A program made the position numbers and the translations under genes. Source: Rhynchosporium graminicola (taxonomy: Eukaryota; Ascomycota; Leotiomycetes; Helotiales; Ploettnerulaceae). From it: 64,000 bases of DNA. Numbering within the stretch: the first letter of the stretch is position 1; each line of letters opens with the position of its first letter. A model generated the notes under the pieces. It was not told the DNA's origin and did no database searches. It was given only the letters and a program-made list of their open reading frames with translations. Shown here in pieces: positions 44,939-56,984 of the stretch. The stretch lies in NCBI GenBank assembly GCA_900074885.1, contig FJUW01000042.1, forward strand, positions 462,015 through 526,014. The letters are read 5' to 3'.

Positions 44939-46434
44939 TCAAGCGAGCAGGCCGGATTGGAGCGTCTCTCCTTTCAAACTACCAAGTCTCTGCGCCATAT
45001 CCGCAGCCCTCTGCTTAACATTCTCAGCCGCCGCTCTTGTCAAAAGCAACGTCGAATCCACCGCCCCACCCAGACGATGATGTATCCTGCGGAAACGGAA
45101 TCTCGCACGCCAGCTCGACTGCATAGTCATACATTCGAGAAGCGAATTGGACCAAGAGAAGCATTTGTATCGGCACGGCTGAAGAGGGTGTTGGGATATA
45201 GTTTCCGATCGAAAGTGTTGGTGCGGTTAATGCGGCTTGCTTTGCAGTCTTGACCCTACCTTTTTGGCGGATGCATGTTTCCATGTGTTGTAATAGGATG
45301 GCGTAGATGTCTATTATGCGTAAGTGGCAGGATAGTAGGAGGAGGATCGAGGCGTGATCTCATGCCGGTTTTGGTTTGGAGGACATGCTGGGTGATGGTA
45401 CGTCTGAGGATGATGATGATTCATCGCTGCCAGAATTATCAGTACTGAGGAAGTCTGAATCTGGCGTCGTGACTTGGGATGGTGGTCTTGCATTGATGAA
45501 AAGATTGAGCAATGTGGGATATATCTGGATCAGGTTCTGAGTGAGGCCAAAGGTGTCTTCGAGAATACATTCGTTGGTTGGAGGAATCTCAGTTTCCATC
45601 TCTGTGTCTGGAGACACTTCGTCGTGGCCTGAGAGGGGTGGTAAGCTGGATTTATGATCCGAAAGATCGACGTTGAGCTGGGAGAATTGACGAACAATCT
45701 TTGGAATTGGCTCTGGCTCACGAGTCTTCAGCATTTGCGCATCTGACCATGTAGATTGGGCTTGCATATCGCCTGAATGAGTAACGTCGGCGCTTGGTCG
45801 ACCAAATTCTAGTTCGTGGAGGAGATTGGATTGACCTCTGGGAGGACGATCCAAGCATGCGTTCTTCCTATACGGTACTTCGTTTGCGAAGGCAAAGATA
45901 TCCGGCTCCTCTATTGCGACGTTACTAAAGTCGATAGAATACTCTCTAGAGATGCCGAAGTTGTAATTGTCAAAATCGTTGTTTGGACTGATGTCTTGTC
46001 AATTGGGATAAGAGCTAGGTAACCAGTCCAAACAAAGAGGATCGGTATCAAGACCAGCAATTTGTACCGAATTTACTGTTGTAAGTACATCAGGGGCTAT
46101 AAGTTTGATGATCAGTCTATATGCAGAGTCACAACAGTCCAGATCCTACATTTACTCGACGAGCTGGCAAGCCGCTTTCTCTTTTGACGTCCTGGCCCAG
46201 CCCTGTCAACTTTCTCCGACACGGGATCCTTGAATTGTGCAGAAGTACAGTGGTGTCTGTTCCTCCTTCTACATCCTCTTCTGGAGTTTTCTTTTGCCGA
46301 AAGGGCTTGAAAACACATGGTGTCCGGGCTTTCATACAGCGGTCATAGATTTTCGACCCATCCTGCCTTGGACACTTAATTTTCTGCGAATGGCATTGGT
46401 CACAAGCAGCTCGTCGTCGAACCTCATCCACCAT
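44939..46434 (-). pseudogene. AflR-like Zn2Cys6 regulator, degenerate
   Basis: The N-terminus from 46434 shows a Zn2Cys6 cluster, CDQCHSQKIKC then SKIYDRC and TPC, in which the expected fourth Cys is Tyr (a G to A change). The C-terminal part (HLRIIDIY, TLSIGNYIP, MLLLVQFASRMYDYAVELA, then LLTRAAAENVKQRA) is the AflR-type regulatory domain of regulators of secondary-metabolite clusters. Lesions visible: a frame change within the first exon at about 46,180-46,270, in-frame TGA at 45999-46001, in-frame TGA at 45360-45362, and a frame change near 45,070-45,090. One intron is still recognisable (about 46,057-46,130). No biosynthetic cluster lies beside it in the window. It is therefore read as a dead or dying regulator, not an active one; sequencing error could explain single lesions but not all. 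Confidence 0.82.
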
Positions 46435-48183
46435 AATGACCGGAAGCTAGGATAGGATGTAAGAATTCTAGAGTAGGATCTTGTAAGACTAAGTGCTATG
46501 CTTGCTGTAACTCATTTGTTGAATCGTTCTAGTGATCTCGTGAGGTATGATAGAGATGTAGTGATGCGTCAAGGTTAGACTATCCCGTGACTGACCTTGA
46601 TTGAAAGATTCAGTTGTTAGGTCTGAACAACTGCGACGCAACAAATCTGTGTACACTTTCAAACCGGCTCCCTAAATGTTGTCGTGTCGTTGTCGTTGAA
46701 AGTCCACGGTACGCAGACTCGGCATTCGCCTGTGTGAGTAGTTGACACGGAGGTTGAAATATTGCAGAAAGATCGCTAAAGTGTACATAGGTGTGTTTCT
46801 AAGGGAATTTCATATCGTCTTATCCATCTTCGGCATTCGCTTAGTAGCGAGTCAGACTTCGACTCATAGATCGCAAACAGCATGGAGTAGCAGCATTGTC
46901 TGCATACTTCTATCAAGCTAATTAGACAAAATCAGGAATTTGGACTCAAAACAGCGAATCACCTTCTGACAAGTAGTCATACCTGCGCTGAATCGATCTC
47001 CGTAATTGTAATTTGAATTTAATCTGTATATCGATGCAATGTTTGAACGCTCAATCCATGGGATAACATTCAACTTAACACTATAGTTGTTTGATAAATT
47101 GTTCTTAAGATTACCGACACGGATGAGTATGGAGTTTATGAGGTGACCTTCGTTGGGTTACCTGATTCGGATTATTGAATGATGATTTTGTCGAGCGACA
47201 CGCTTGATTCTGTCGTTGTTACTGTCGTCGTTGGATGAAGATGAGGCGTGTGATTAAATCCGAAAGACGGCTTGCCAGCAGAGGACCGAGTAAGTTTCGG
47301 GGCGACACTTATTAATCGCACCTGTAAGCGTCAATTGGTCTTCGGATCTGGAAGTAGCGTTGTGTAGAAGTACCAAAATCAACTAGAGCCAGAATGTGCC
47401 ATATATTCGCATATCTTCGTAGTCTTGCTTTCTTCTCCATGTTCCATAGTAAAGAATGTAGCCCTGGGTAAAGCAACAATTTGTTCGGGGCAAAGACAAA
47501 GACAACTTCGACATCAGAGCGGTGGCCGTTGATACTACTTGATTGAGTAAAGTGTGGCGCATATGTATGGCTTGCAGTTTTGATATTTGCATTTTGCACC
47601 TTCGTGGTGGTGAGTACTTGATGCAGTCATCCCTGATACAGTCATATTTGTTGAAATCATACCTAGCTTGTATCGTTGAACAATTAATGATAATAAAACG
47701 GAGCATCACGGATTGCGGATATTTGAATCCTGCACATTTTCGTCCTCGCTTAATCTCGTCGAACAACAAAGGGCAAACCATAACCCGTCTCGATCGCTGT
47801 GTATTTATAGTACAAATCAACATTTGTAATCAAATCGACGCCATATTTTCAAACAAACTCAGCGCTAAATTAAGTCCTTGGAAAACATGAGTCTCTCACT
47901 CATGTTCTCCAGCACAAAGGTCGAGTTCCAGCGTGTACATCCTTTCTTCGTGTTCGTTTGGCTCGCACCTCGCAAACACAATTAGCATATCCCAAAGTCG
48001 TCGCCCACAGCTTTGTCTCGCATTATGATCTACTTCCTGACTCACAGAGTCCTCCCTCTCAGATATAATCGAGCCCAGGTCACGTGCACAACGAGATCTT
48101 GCATTGTCCTTGAAAAGTTTAACCTTAGATACAGAATTTTGGTAACATCAGACTTTCAACCCAGAATAGTGCTGTAACTGCAA
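46435..48183. other. Intergenic region, no gene recognised
   Basis: About 1.7 kb of ordinary composition. Frames of up to 146 codons at 47312-47890 have no recognisable motif and overlap each other on both strands. No repeat or RNA gene identified. Confidence 0.5.
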
Positions 48184-48189
48184 TTAATG

Positions 48190-48275
48190 GCTCGACGGTC
48201 GTATCCGAGCGTGGTATCGAACCACGTACCCCTCTTGCCCCTCAGTCGGATGAGCTCTCAACCAGTCAGCAGGCT
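48190..48275 (-). other. tRNA-like sequence (possible SINE or tRNA pseudogene)
   Basis: On the minus strand, a box A-like TGCTGACTGGTTGAGAGC (about 48255-48272) is followed 48 nt later by a box B-like GGTTCGATACC (48213-48223) set in a 4-bp T-stem (GTGG/CCAC). The acceptor stem and anticodon arm do not pair convincingly, so it is not called as a functional tRNA. A tRNA-derived short element with a Pol III promoter is the better guess. Confidence 0.35.
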
Positions 48276-48492
48276 GACCGCGATACATGGTAATATACCA
48301 AGCCGCCGGCTGGTGATACCTCACGCATCTACCCCGTACTGTTATGATCGTGTTTAGTACCTCATTTTTGTCGGATACTAAGAGTTCTTTCGAACGCGAG
48401 ATCTCTAGGTACATCGTCACCTTGACCATATCCCAACATAGGTTGTATCCACTTGGCCCCGTCCCACTGCTAATAATATCACGTGACCTAAC

Positions 48493-51464
48493 ATGCCCAT
48501 CATTGGACTTGTCCCTGTAATGGAGGAGCAACAGTCTCCCCAATCCCGACGCCACCGACACTTCTCCGAAATCTCGAGTTCGAGCTCACTGACTCCGCCA
48601 TTCAAACACCTCGGACTCAGTTGCTCTCCTCCCACGATGAGTGAGGCTGTTGCTGTGCAGGATCCACCACTTGATTTGACCCCCGATGAGGCAAACCGAA
48701 TCATCCACTCTCATCGCAAAGTCCGATATGGCACCGCTTGCTGGCCGTGTCGCCAACGCAAAGTGAAATGCGATAACAAACAGCCTTGCGAGAATTGTGT
48801 GAAGAGGGATCATGCGAACCTATGCTCGTACAACCCCAAGCAGAATCCCTCGAAATCAAAAGATCCCCCGGGATCTGTTGCTGGGGTCAAAAGAGCGCGG
48901 TCGCCGGCTAGTGATGAGTCTGTGAAGAAAGAGGAGGATCGATGGCCGAGGACGACTGGTAAGACTTCAATGATATCGAGGTTTTTTGGTCTTCCATCAA
49001 AGCTTGCAACGATATTTCATTACTTCGATGCTCACTTCATGTGGCGGAAAATATCGTATTGCAAAGCTGTCAATATTCAAGCATTAATTTGAAGATGAAG
49101 ACTCTGTCGCATCCCGCTATTGGGCGAAACACAGACGCGACGCCCATTGTTTTCGAATCATTATGGTCCCTAAATTCTCTGAGCAATTTGTAGCGAAATC
49201 ATTGTTGTTATTGTCATGTCTGCTTACTCTATTACCGAGTCTCCAGTTGCTCGGATCGCCTGCGGAGAACTGTACTATCCAGACCTTCTTCAATTGATAT
49301 ATAATGTACAATCTCCTTCACAGTGTCCTTGATTATCACCTTCACGATTCCATAGCTGCGAAGGTCTCATTTGTTACTCCGTTATCTTTCCGAGATTCCG
49401 AGGAGAAGGCGCTAATAAATGCAGATGAGGAGGATCCGAATGAATCCCGGTATCTGGGTCAAAACAGTATCGCCGCATTTCTAAGCGAAGAAGCCCAAGC
49501 CGGGGAGTCTCTATCAGATGATGAGCAAGACGTTATACGTAAGGATATCATGCCTATACTCGGATTGCAGATATCGTCTGCATCGTACCCTTTCATGTCA
49601 AGAGAACATATGGACAAGATACGACTCGAAATCGCCGCTGCTTTACCATCAGATAGAGATGTCCTAAAGTGAGTGCACTGTTTTACATCCACCCGCTCTC
49701 TGATGATTTTGACATATGGTGATAGGACTTTCCAAATATATAAACAAATAGTCCAGCCATTTTGGGGGCTGCTTGTCGACATAGAAGATTTTGAGTCGAA
49801 GCTCTGTATCTACTTAGAGGATCGGAGTGCATCATCGAAACATCCGGCGAATGGCGGGAAAGGTGTATCTTCAGCATGGCTGGGTATGCTGTTTGCTGTC
49901 CTCGCTGTCGCGAATAACTATTCAGAACAGGCCTACCACAAGCGTGTTGCCGCCTCACAGACTTTCGGTGTGTCAACTATCGAGACACGTATCCAGAAGA
50001 TTCTAGGTTCTGACTAAAGCGTAGTACATTGTTCGTTTCATTGCTTACGGCTTTCCAATTACCTGATTCGACCTTCTTTGGAATCGATTCAGGCACTCAT
50101 AATTTTGGGATTTGTACTTTCTAATGACATGAAGGCCGAGGCATCTTGGGCTTTGATGGGACTCACTTGTCGGCTTGCCCAAGCTCTTGGTCTGCATCGA
50201 GCACCTCACGAGGGTGCACATGCTTCGATTCCTGCTGGAAGTGACCTACCACGGCGTAAACTCTGGTGAGTGCTTCCCCATCGATAGCTGTGCATATCTG
50301 ATCATACAAAGGTGGACTATTCTCTGGCAAGACAGTTTGCTCTCCCTCTCTTTCGACCGATCGCCCATCGCTGTCATGACGCGCTGCCAGTCACCCCTCA
50401 GTGAAACTGCACTTACAATTGGCTTCTCATATACCGAAGCCATGTATACTCTCTGCTATAATATTTTACAGTCCGTCAAGAACGACTCCAACTCATCACC
50501 CACGTTCGACCAAATAATTGCCAACTCCATTGAAGTTGAAAACATCAGACAGCAAGTAGTACCCCGCCTCCGCTCCCTAGATCTCTGCAAGACTTTACAA
50601 GACCGTCTTCAACACTTCGCCGTCCGATTACACACCTCATTTGTCGTGTCCGTGTTTTGTCGTCCAGCGCTTCGACGTGGCGAAACCCCGGGTATGGACG
50701 CTACACAAAAGGCGATCCTAGCGGATAAATGCAAAGCGAATCTCACAGAAACAGTCCGCATGTATCTCAAAATGCACTCTTTAAGCGTAATTCCGACCCG
50801 CTCCTGGGCATTCACTTACCACGGACTCTCCTCTGCGGTTCTGCTCGGCATTCTCGGGGAGACGAAAACAGATCTTGAAGTACGGCAATTGCAAGGGGAT
50901 CTGATATCCGCTTTATCAGTAACAGCAGCTAAAGAACAGACGACGGCGGATGTGCCTAAATCTGATCGGGATATCGAGTTGAGTGGTCCATTATCGAGGG
51001 CGCTGGTTGCGCTGCAGAATATCTATGATCATGGATGGGTGATTGAGAGTAAAGCGAAGGCTGCCCAGGGCACGCAGGTCGTGGAACAGGATCTGTTGCC
51101 ATTTGAGCAGCAGGATGCGGCGATTGCAATGGCTTCTATGCAGAATGGAGTATTACCTCCGTACGTCAAGCCGCTTTCCTCCCTCTCCTAACCGTTTTGC
51201 ATCTTACTGACGGTCCTAAGGTTGGATTACTCCCAGCAGATGGGGCAGGTCAATATGTCGGATGCCCAGTCATTGGATCAGACAATGCACATGTCGCCGA
51301 TGGATCTCTTCGACTCTATATTCTGGGGTAGGTTCCTTCGGCTTCCTTTCAGATTCTTTTATTTGTCATCTTGCCTCGTGCTGACCATCACAGAATATCC
51401 AACGACTGGACTAGATCAGATGGGCGGGTTTGATTACACACAGCAGCTTTATCCTCAATTTTGA
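48493..51464 (+). CDS. Zn2Cys6 transcription factor with fungal-specific regulatory domain
   Basis: Proposed model: exons 48493-48958, 49395-49668, 49726-49967, 50025-50265, 50312-51160, 51221-51327, 51394-51464 (2,250 nt, 749 residues). Zn2Cys6 cluster at residues about 82-112 (CWPCRQRKVKC, then CENCVKRDHANLC). Next is a basic NLS-like stretch (KRARSP) and an acidic linker, then YLGQNSIAAFLSEE and a fungal_trans domain (MPILGLQISSASYPFMSREH, LIRPSLESIQALIILGFVL, WALMGLTCRLAQALGLH). The C-terminus is Met/Gln-rich and ends in DYTQQLYPQF. ATG 48520 in the same frame is an alternative start. The first intron is 436 nt, eight times the others, and hides an alternative in-phase acceptor at 49095. 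Nuclear regulator of unknown targets. Confidence 0.87.
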
Positions 51465-52216
51465 TATTGTGTTGTTACTACATGATGCGCTCGAGTCGAG
51501 GGCTTCAAAATATAATTAGAGACGGCTTTATGACAATAGCCATGCCCATTTCTAATGTATTGTTGGATGACTGGCTGGCTAGTTTATCTCATATCTAATG
51601 GCACATGAAACATGAAAATTACCTTTAATATAATTCTCACTCGCACATCCGAGGCTGCGTTAATTCGTGTCCGGTGGAAGAACAGGCGACCTTTCATCGT
51701 CCAGAGACTGTTTACTGAATTTTTCCAAGTATATGTCCTGAGTTGACTTGTGACTCTGAACCGGCAGACAAGTTCAAGCTTCAACAAAGGAGACGAATTT
51801 GACCCACGTCGATCATACAATTCATTACGTATCGACACTCAAACGTTGAGTAGTTATTATAGTTCTGTACACTCTAACGTGTATCTCGTAAAGGACTAAT
51901 TCCTCCTTTTGGATCCCAAGAAATCGTCTACTACGTGCACCTGAGGAATTTTCTAGGAACAGGAAGCGGAGTTTCATTTTAATGTAACAGCGAAGCCAAC
52001 TGTATGTGTCGACGTCTGAACATTTAAAAACATACGCAAGAATCCAGCATCTAACTCCATATGCCACCATGCTGGGTATCGTAATCTGACAGACACACTA
52101 AAGAAAGAAACAGAAACCCAGATTGTAGGAGACTAGCGCCAAAGGAACAGAAAAATCCTTATCCGAAAGCATCCAGCAAGAACCAGCTAAACCATCCCCG
52201 TCCACCTAATTTGTGT
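51465..52216. other. Intergenic, convergent gene ends
   Basis: 750 bp between the 3' ends of the regulator (+) and the BTB gene (-). Two minus-strand frames of about 80 codons have no motif. Nothing else seen. Confidence 0.6.
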
Positions 52217-53324
52217 TCATAGAATATCAATCGTCCTCTCCTGACCACAACCCTTACACTCCAGTATAACTTCATATCCATCTCCCTCCTCTCTAGCACC
52301 GCACTCCTCACACAACTCCTGACAAACAGTCACCACCTCAACCTCCTTCTGCGGATTCCCATTACACATCAGGAAATCATAGATATCGATCTGGAACTGC
52401 GGAACCTGACTTGTCAACTCGAGGAATTCTCGGCGCTGCTCACTGCCTTCGCGAAGGAGGTTCTGCATCTCCAGGACGGCGGTTTCAACGACGGCGAGGT
52501 TGAGTTCGGGGTCTAGGGGACGAGGTGGTCAGCAAAGCTATTCGGAATTTTTTGGAGAGAAGGACAAGATTTGTCTTGAGATTATCCTAAGACTTCTAGA
52601 TTCACTTACGTGATGGGTCAGAGGGGGTGGAGTAGATGCTGCGGACGGAAGCGAAGTAGACGGAGAGATTAGAGACGAGGTTCTTGAGCGTATGGAGGTA
52701 TTTCTGCAGCGCGAGAGCCTTCAAAATGGGTATTGAGAGCGTGCAAGCGAGATTGAAGACAGAGACGTGATGTGGCAGGGAGAAAGATGGCGCGACGTCG
52801 GTGACGGCCGTAGTGTAATTTGAGGTGTATAGAAATTCCATCATCAAGACGGTAGCCTCGTGATCGTGTTCTGACAGATCGAGAATGTTGCTGTCCTGCT
52901 TATGCGGTCAGTTTGCTGGGGTTGGAATGGGAAGGTACGAAGGACGTACTTTTAGCTTGTCAATTAGGGATTCGAGACCGCTGGATTGAGAGCACACGAC
53001 GACTTTGTGAGCTTGCCATCTACGTGTGCCGTGTACTATGACCAAGTCGGAAAATTTGCCGGAGAGGAGAGATCTGTGATGTGGTTAGCTGTGTTTGTTT
53101 ACATGGTTGCGGGTCGCATTTGATGTCTTTGAGCCACGGCGTGACCCAATAAGCACCACGTGGATCTTGGAGAGGAGAAGGCGAACTTACGACTGGAGAG
53201 CTTCCATCGGGTTGTGTGATCCGCTTTGAATCGTGTTATTTGCTGTTGTGTAGGTGGTTGTACTCGCAGAAGGTGAAGGTGAAGGTGGCAGCACCGAAGA
53301 GACTGGTTGAGTGGTCGAGGCCAT
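52217..53324 (-). CDS. BTB/POZ domain protein with Cys-rich C-terminus
   Basis: Exons 53324-53191, 53073-52950, 52895-52610 and 52512-52217 (840 nt, 279 residues; all introns GT-AG). After a Ser/Thr/Pro-rich leader of about 45 residues, the BTB fold is visible at residues about 46-150 (GKFSDLVIV, HKVVVCSQSSGLESLI, LDLSEHDHEATVLMMEFLYT, VFNLACTLSIPILKALALQK). Such proteins mediate dimerisation and often act as Cullin-3 adaptors; the single BTB type is expanded in filamentous fungi. Unusually, the last 40 residues contain C-x3-C-x2-C and a later C-x2-C (VCQELCEECG...CKGCGQ), resembling a zinc ribbon. The frame is open upstream to 53687, but the ATG at 53324 gives the usual short leader. Function in the cell not known. 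Confidence 0.88.
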
Positions 53325-53756
53325 GATGATATGTGCGCGTCGCTCGTTGGCATACGCGATGTCGTCAATAATCTGCCGCTCACACTCGTCCATGTAAGCT
53401 AGACTCAAGGCTTTTATCGGACAGTAAATTGTGTTGGTGATGTTGAGCGTGGGGGAGAGGAACGATGTGAAAGAACGTGATCGCGAGATGCTGGGTTTTG
53501 AAGCGACGAGTGTAGACATCGTGAGAGAAAATGAGTCTTCGCCAACAGAACTAAGCAGGGAAATGGAAGTCGAGAAGATTATTTGAGGTTGATGACTTCT
53601 GGAAGAACAAAAAACTGCAAGCTCTGCGATATCTGAAACTTGCATTTCGTGTGACAAAGGGACGGATTTTCTTCGATTCACATCCAAGAAGCTTTTCGAA
53701 GGATAATCCAGCGCTCTCTGCGGAGTGATTTCGAAACCGCAAGAAAAACTATGTCA
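53325..53756. other. Upstream region of the BTB gene
   Basis: 430 bp between the BTB start and the stop of the next gene in the same orientation. The BTB frame stays open through most of it, without recognisable domains, so an N-terminal extension cannot be excluded. Otherwise it is presumed 5' leader and promoter. Confidence 0.5.
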
Positions 53757-54621
53757 TCACTCCCGTATATCGTATCCAACGCCAGCATAATAAACGAGGA
53801 AGGAATAGGATGCGTCTTGTGAAGGAAGAAGGACTTAGACGCGGGTAAGAAATAAACTTACGAAACTCATCTCCTTCCTCTGACAGCACCGGCCATTCAA
53901 TCTCGTTCTTCTCCTTTTCAGAATTCTTGGCCGCGATGAATGCGTCCCGTACGGCCTTCTTCTCAGCCAATTCCTTCTTCTTTGCGTCTCTCTTCGCCTG
54001 GACTTCTGGCTCTACGGCCTTGGAGGTGGCCGTGGTACTACAAGAGAAGGAGGAAGAGAGGAGGGAGGAAGGAGAGGAAGAGGGGGAGGAGGGAGAGGAG
54101 GAGGAAGAGGAGGAGGGTGAGGGAGGAGATAGTGGTGATGCTGGTACGACAACCGGTGCACCTGGTCCCACTACTGGTCTTGGATCAGACTTCAGTACAA
54201 AGCTGATCACCTCCCAGTAGTGAGACGAGGCACACCGGTCCCTCTTCTCCAGGTTGTCCCAGTCCACGGGACCGGAACAGACGCTGGGCGCCAGCCAACA
54301 CCTGACCATCTAATACAGAAACATTAGATTCTCAGCTGTCTCAAGTCGTGTCATACAAAGGGTTTGGTGACTTGCCACAACAGGAAGCTGGTCTTCCGTC
54401 TCCACGCCGCTGGGCTCAGGTTGCCATTCCATGTCCTGGCTGAGGAAGACGAGGCGAGGCTCCGAGTCAACATTCGTCATCTCGCAATCCATCTTGTTAT
54501 TGTTGTTGTTGTTGTTGCTGTTGTCGCTGTCGTTTTTGTTGGGTTTTGGAAGAGAGGATTGGTGCTGCTTTTGGAACGATTGATGGAAGAGTTGAACATA
54601 GGAGAGGAAAAACAGATTCAA
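53757..54621 (-). CDS. Hypothetical low-complexity protein with GC-AG intron
   Basis: Exons 54621-54376, 54309-53862 and 53815-53757 (753 nt, 250 residues). I recognise no family. The N-terminal 60 residues hold an Asn run coded by a (TTG)n-type repeat at about 54495-54530. The middle has a Ser/Pro-rich run from a purine-rich repeat (about 54,045-54,130), followed by a Lys/Glu/Ala helix (AKRDAKKKELAEKKAV). The segment GPVDWDNLEKRDRCASSHYW looks conserved-like. Intron 1 begins GCAAGT and ends TATTAG, a non-canonical GC-AG intron; the alternative GT two codons earlier would shift the frame. An inner ATG at about 54492 may be the real start. Cellular role unknown. Confidence 0.55.
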
Positions 54622-55927
54622 AGGATACTGCCTTCATTGGACATTTACTAGACCATTTTTTAATATTTTCATGCATTACGGCTTTTCTATTGTCGTCTAT
54701 AGTGGGGCAACAGGATGGCGGGTGCGCTTTTGGTATTGTTGTCCCAATAGCTAAGCGAGAAAGCGAGATTATACTTCACTCTTGATTATCTCCGCAAAAT
54801 TTGCAACGAAAGAGGTCTTTAGTAAACTAAGTACAAATCGTGAAATTTGGAATAATCAATAGCAGAGTGCAGAACATCTGACCTAAGCTTTATACTACCT
54901 AGACTCATCTGCCACTATTTGGGATCCCATCTAAATATATCTTACACTCCCCTGGCTCGATTCTGGCTGTTAACCCTAAGAACAACGTATTATTTTGGTC
55001 TAGCATATTACTCGTGCGAGTAGGGTCAGCATGGTAGAGCCAATTTCAAATGGGATTCAAGTCAGCTCCCGCTCATATAACAAATAGCTATCCAGTCAGA
55101 GATTCTGCAGTAACCTGAAAGACGCAATTCAAACTATACAACGACTAATTACGACAGCTAAAAAACATCAGGACACAACAAATATAACATTTACGCACTG
55201 CGCTACTATAGTAATCGTACTCAAATTCAGAAACTAGCTGCCGATTAGTGTAAACGTGCTTCCCAAGAACCTAATCAAGTGAAGCTCTCAGCAACGCTAT
55301 TTTCTCATCCATTCACCGCTATTATCCAGCTGAGCATGAAATATTGAATAAATGGCTTTTGACAGACTCAATCCGGCGCTGTACTTCTATCATAGCATAG
55401 TATTCTTTTCCCGCCTGGCAGCTAGACACTGTAACTCTCTATTCGTTGTCGCCAGAGGTTTGATGTCAATAGAACTAAGTCACAGCAAGTTTACAAGATA
55501 TCGCTTGAAAAAAATTCAAGGTTATGTTATTGTCTTCAGTAGATAACAATAAGACAAAGCTCCTAAATTACTTCGTCGGAAACAATTTTCCAGCATAGGA
55601 AGAGTACTCTTATTTTCTATATTCTATTGATACTCTGGATATCTGTACTACTGTCCGTGACTACTCCAGGGGACTCTACATTTTAAACAGCTTCAATTCA
55701 TACAACTAAGTCACGCTGCTTGAGCCTCGTCTGTGTTGGGTCTGTGTATACATACAATACAGAGGCTTCTTGCGCTCGGTAATTTCGGAGTTGTTGTGTT
55801 CAAAAAGAGATGATTTTCTTTCTATCATAACATACCAATATACGGTATGCTAATTTTGCTCTCCTCTTATTCTCTGCGTGGGATATAAGCTCAGGTTATT
55901 AGAGACAAAACTGCATCAAAGTCGACA
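54622..55927. other. Intergenic region, no gene recognised
   Basis: 1.3 kb with somewhat higher A+T and only short ORFs (largest 64 codons at 55352-55546, no motif). No repeat or RNA gene identified. Confidence 0.55.
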
Positions 55928-56984
55928 TTACCATTCGACTCGGGGTACGTCCCACGGAGTTCGATGGTCGAAGAGCATCCACGAGGTACACTTTTCCCAT
56001 TCATCACCAATGTAATATGGATAGTTTTTCGGTAGGCGGCGTTCTGTGACGAGGTGGTCGTAGGAGTCACCTACTCTGACCTTTTCCAAGCGGTACACTT
56101 CCTCCACGAACTTCTCCAGGCTAAGGTTTTGGTCCCTCAGGGCATGATAGTAAGTGTAAGGTATACGAATCAGCTGATTGCCCAGATACGCCCGAGCGTA
56201 ATTAGGTAGCATGTAATAAATTCCACCCATCTCGGCATCGTGATCTGGAAAACGCAAGTCATATCCAAACTCGGCATTAAACTCCGAATACAAAATCTCT
56301 GTGATTTTTGTCCAATTTGAGCACAAATCCGAAAGGAATGCTCGTAGTTGAGAAAAGACGAGAATTCGCTATCCATCTCATGGTCCTTTTGGGTGTAAGG
56401 GCGCAACCCGACTTGGACATTGGAATCGCACTGATAGAGCACTATAAGTAAATGCCACATAGACAGCAACTTGGATTCCTGTGTGACTGGGCATTTCCAT
56501 CGAGTTGTGTCAATTTGAAATGTCGTGATGTCAGGATTGAACACGCTGAAATAGCTGATCCTCATATCGGATGGAGGCCATCTTTACGCCGGATGTTTGT
56601 CCTTTTAAGCCAATCCTGAACCTCGTAATGGATGTCTTTGTTGACCAAGACAAGGGGGGCTAGAATGCCCTGATCTTGAAAGTGCTCTTTGTTCTCTGTG
56701 ATATAGATGGTATGCGGGGTAAGGAGAAGTTCTTCGTAGAACATCAGTTGGATCTCAATAGGGAGGCTCTCGAGAGTCGGTCCGGGGATGTGCCTTGCCT
56801 TTTGAAGTCCGGAAGATCTTGCTCTGCTGACAATGGTGCTGGATTTCGCTACAACTACTTTTCCGGTGTTCAAGAACATGTTCGAGAGTGATTGAGAAAT
56901 GGGTTGCATGATGAAGGCGATAGTCGATCGATAACGAACCTGGTTGTTTTGGCTGCTGCGGTAGTGCTTGATGGACTTAAGCAA
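55928..56984 (-). pseudogene. F-box/2EXR-like protein, frameshifted
   Basis: Three overlapping minus-strand frames together read as one protein. 56984 to about 56,565 contains LESLPIEIQLMFYEELLLTP, the conserved start of F-box-like/2EXR proteins of fungi, then APLVLVNKDIHYEV. About 56,565-56,340 contains ISYFSVFNPDITTFQID. About 56,345-55,928 contains LPNYARAYLGNQLIRIPYTY and ends TPWDVPRVEW. The changes of frame near 56,565 and 56,340 have no GT-AG intron to explain them. Intact paralogues in fungi are usually around 300-350 residues, which agrees with the summed length here. Probably a decayed member of an expanded family; sequencing error is the alternative. Confidence 0.65.

Noticed and set aside
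47312..47890. Overlapping 95-146 codon ORFs as genes
   Set aside because: Open on both strands, no motif, poor codon bias.
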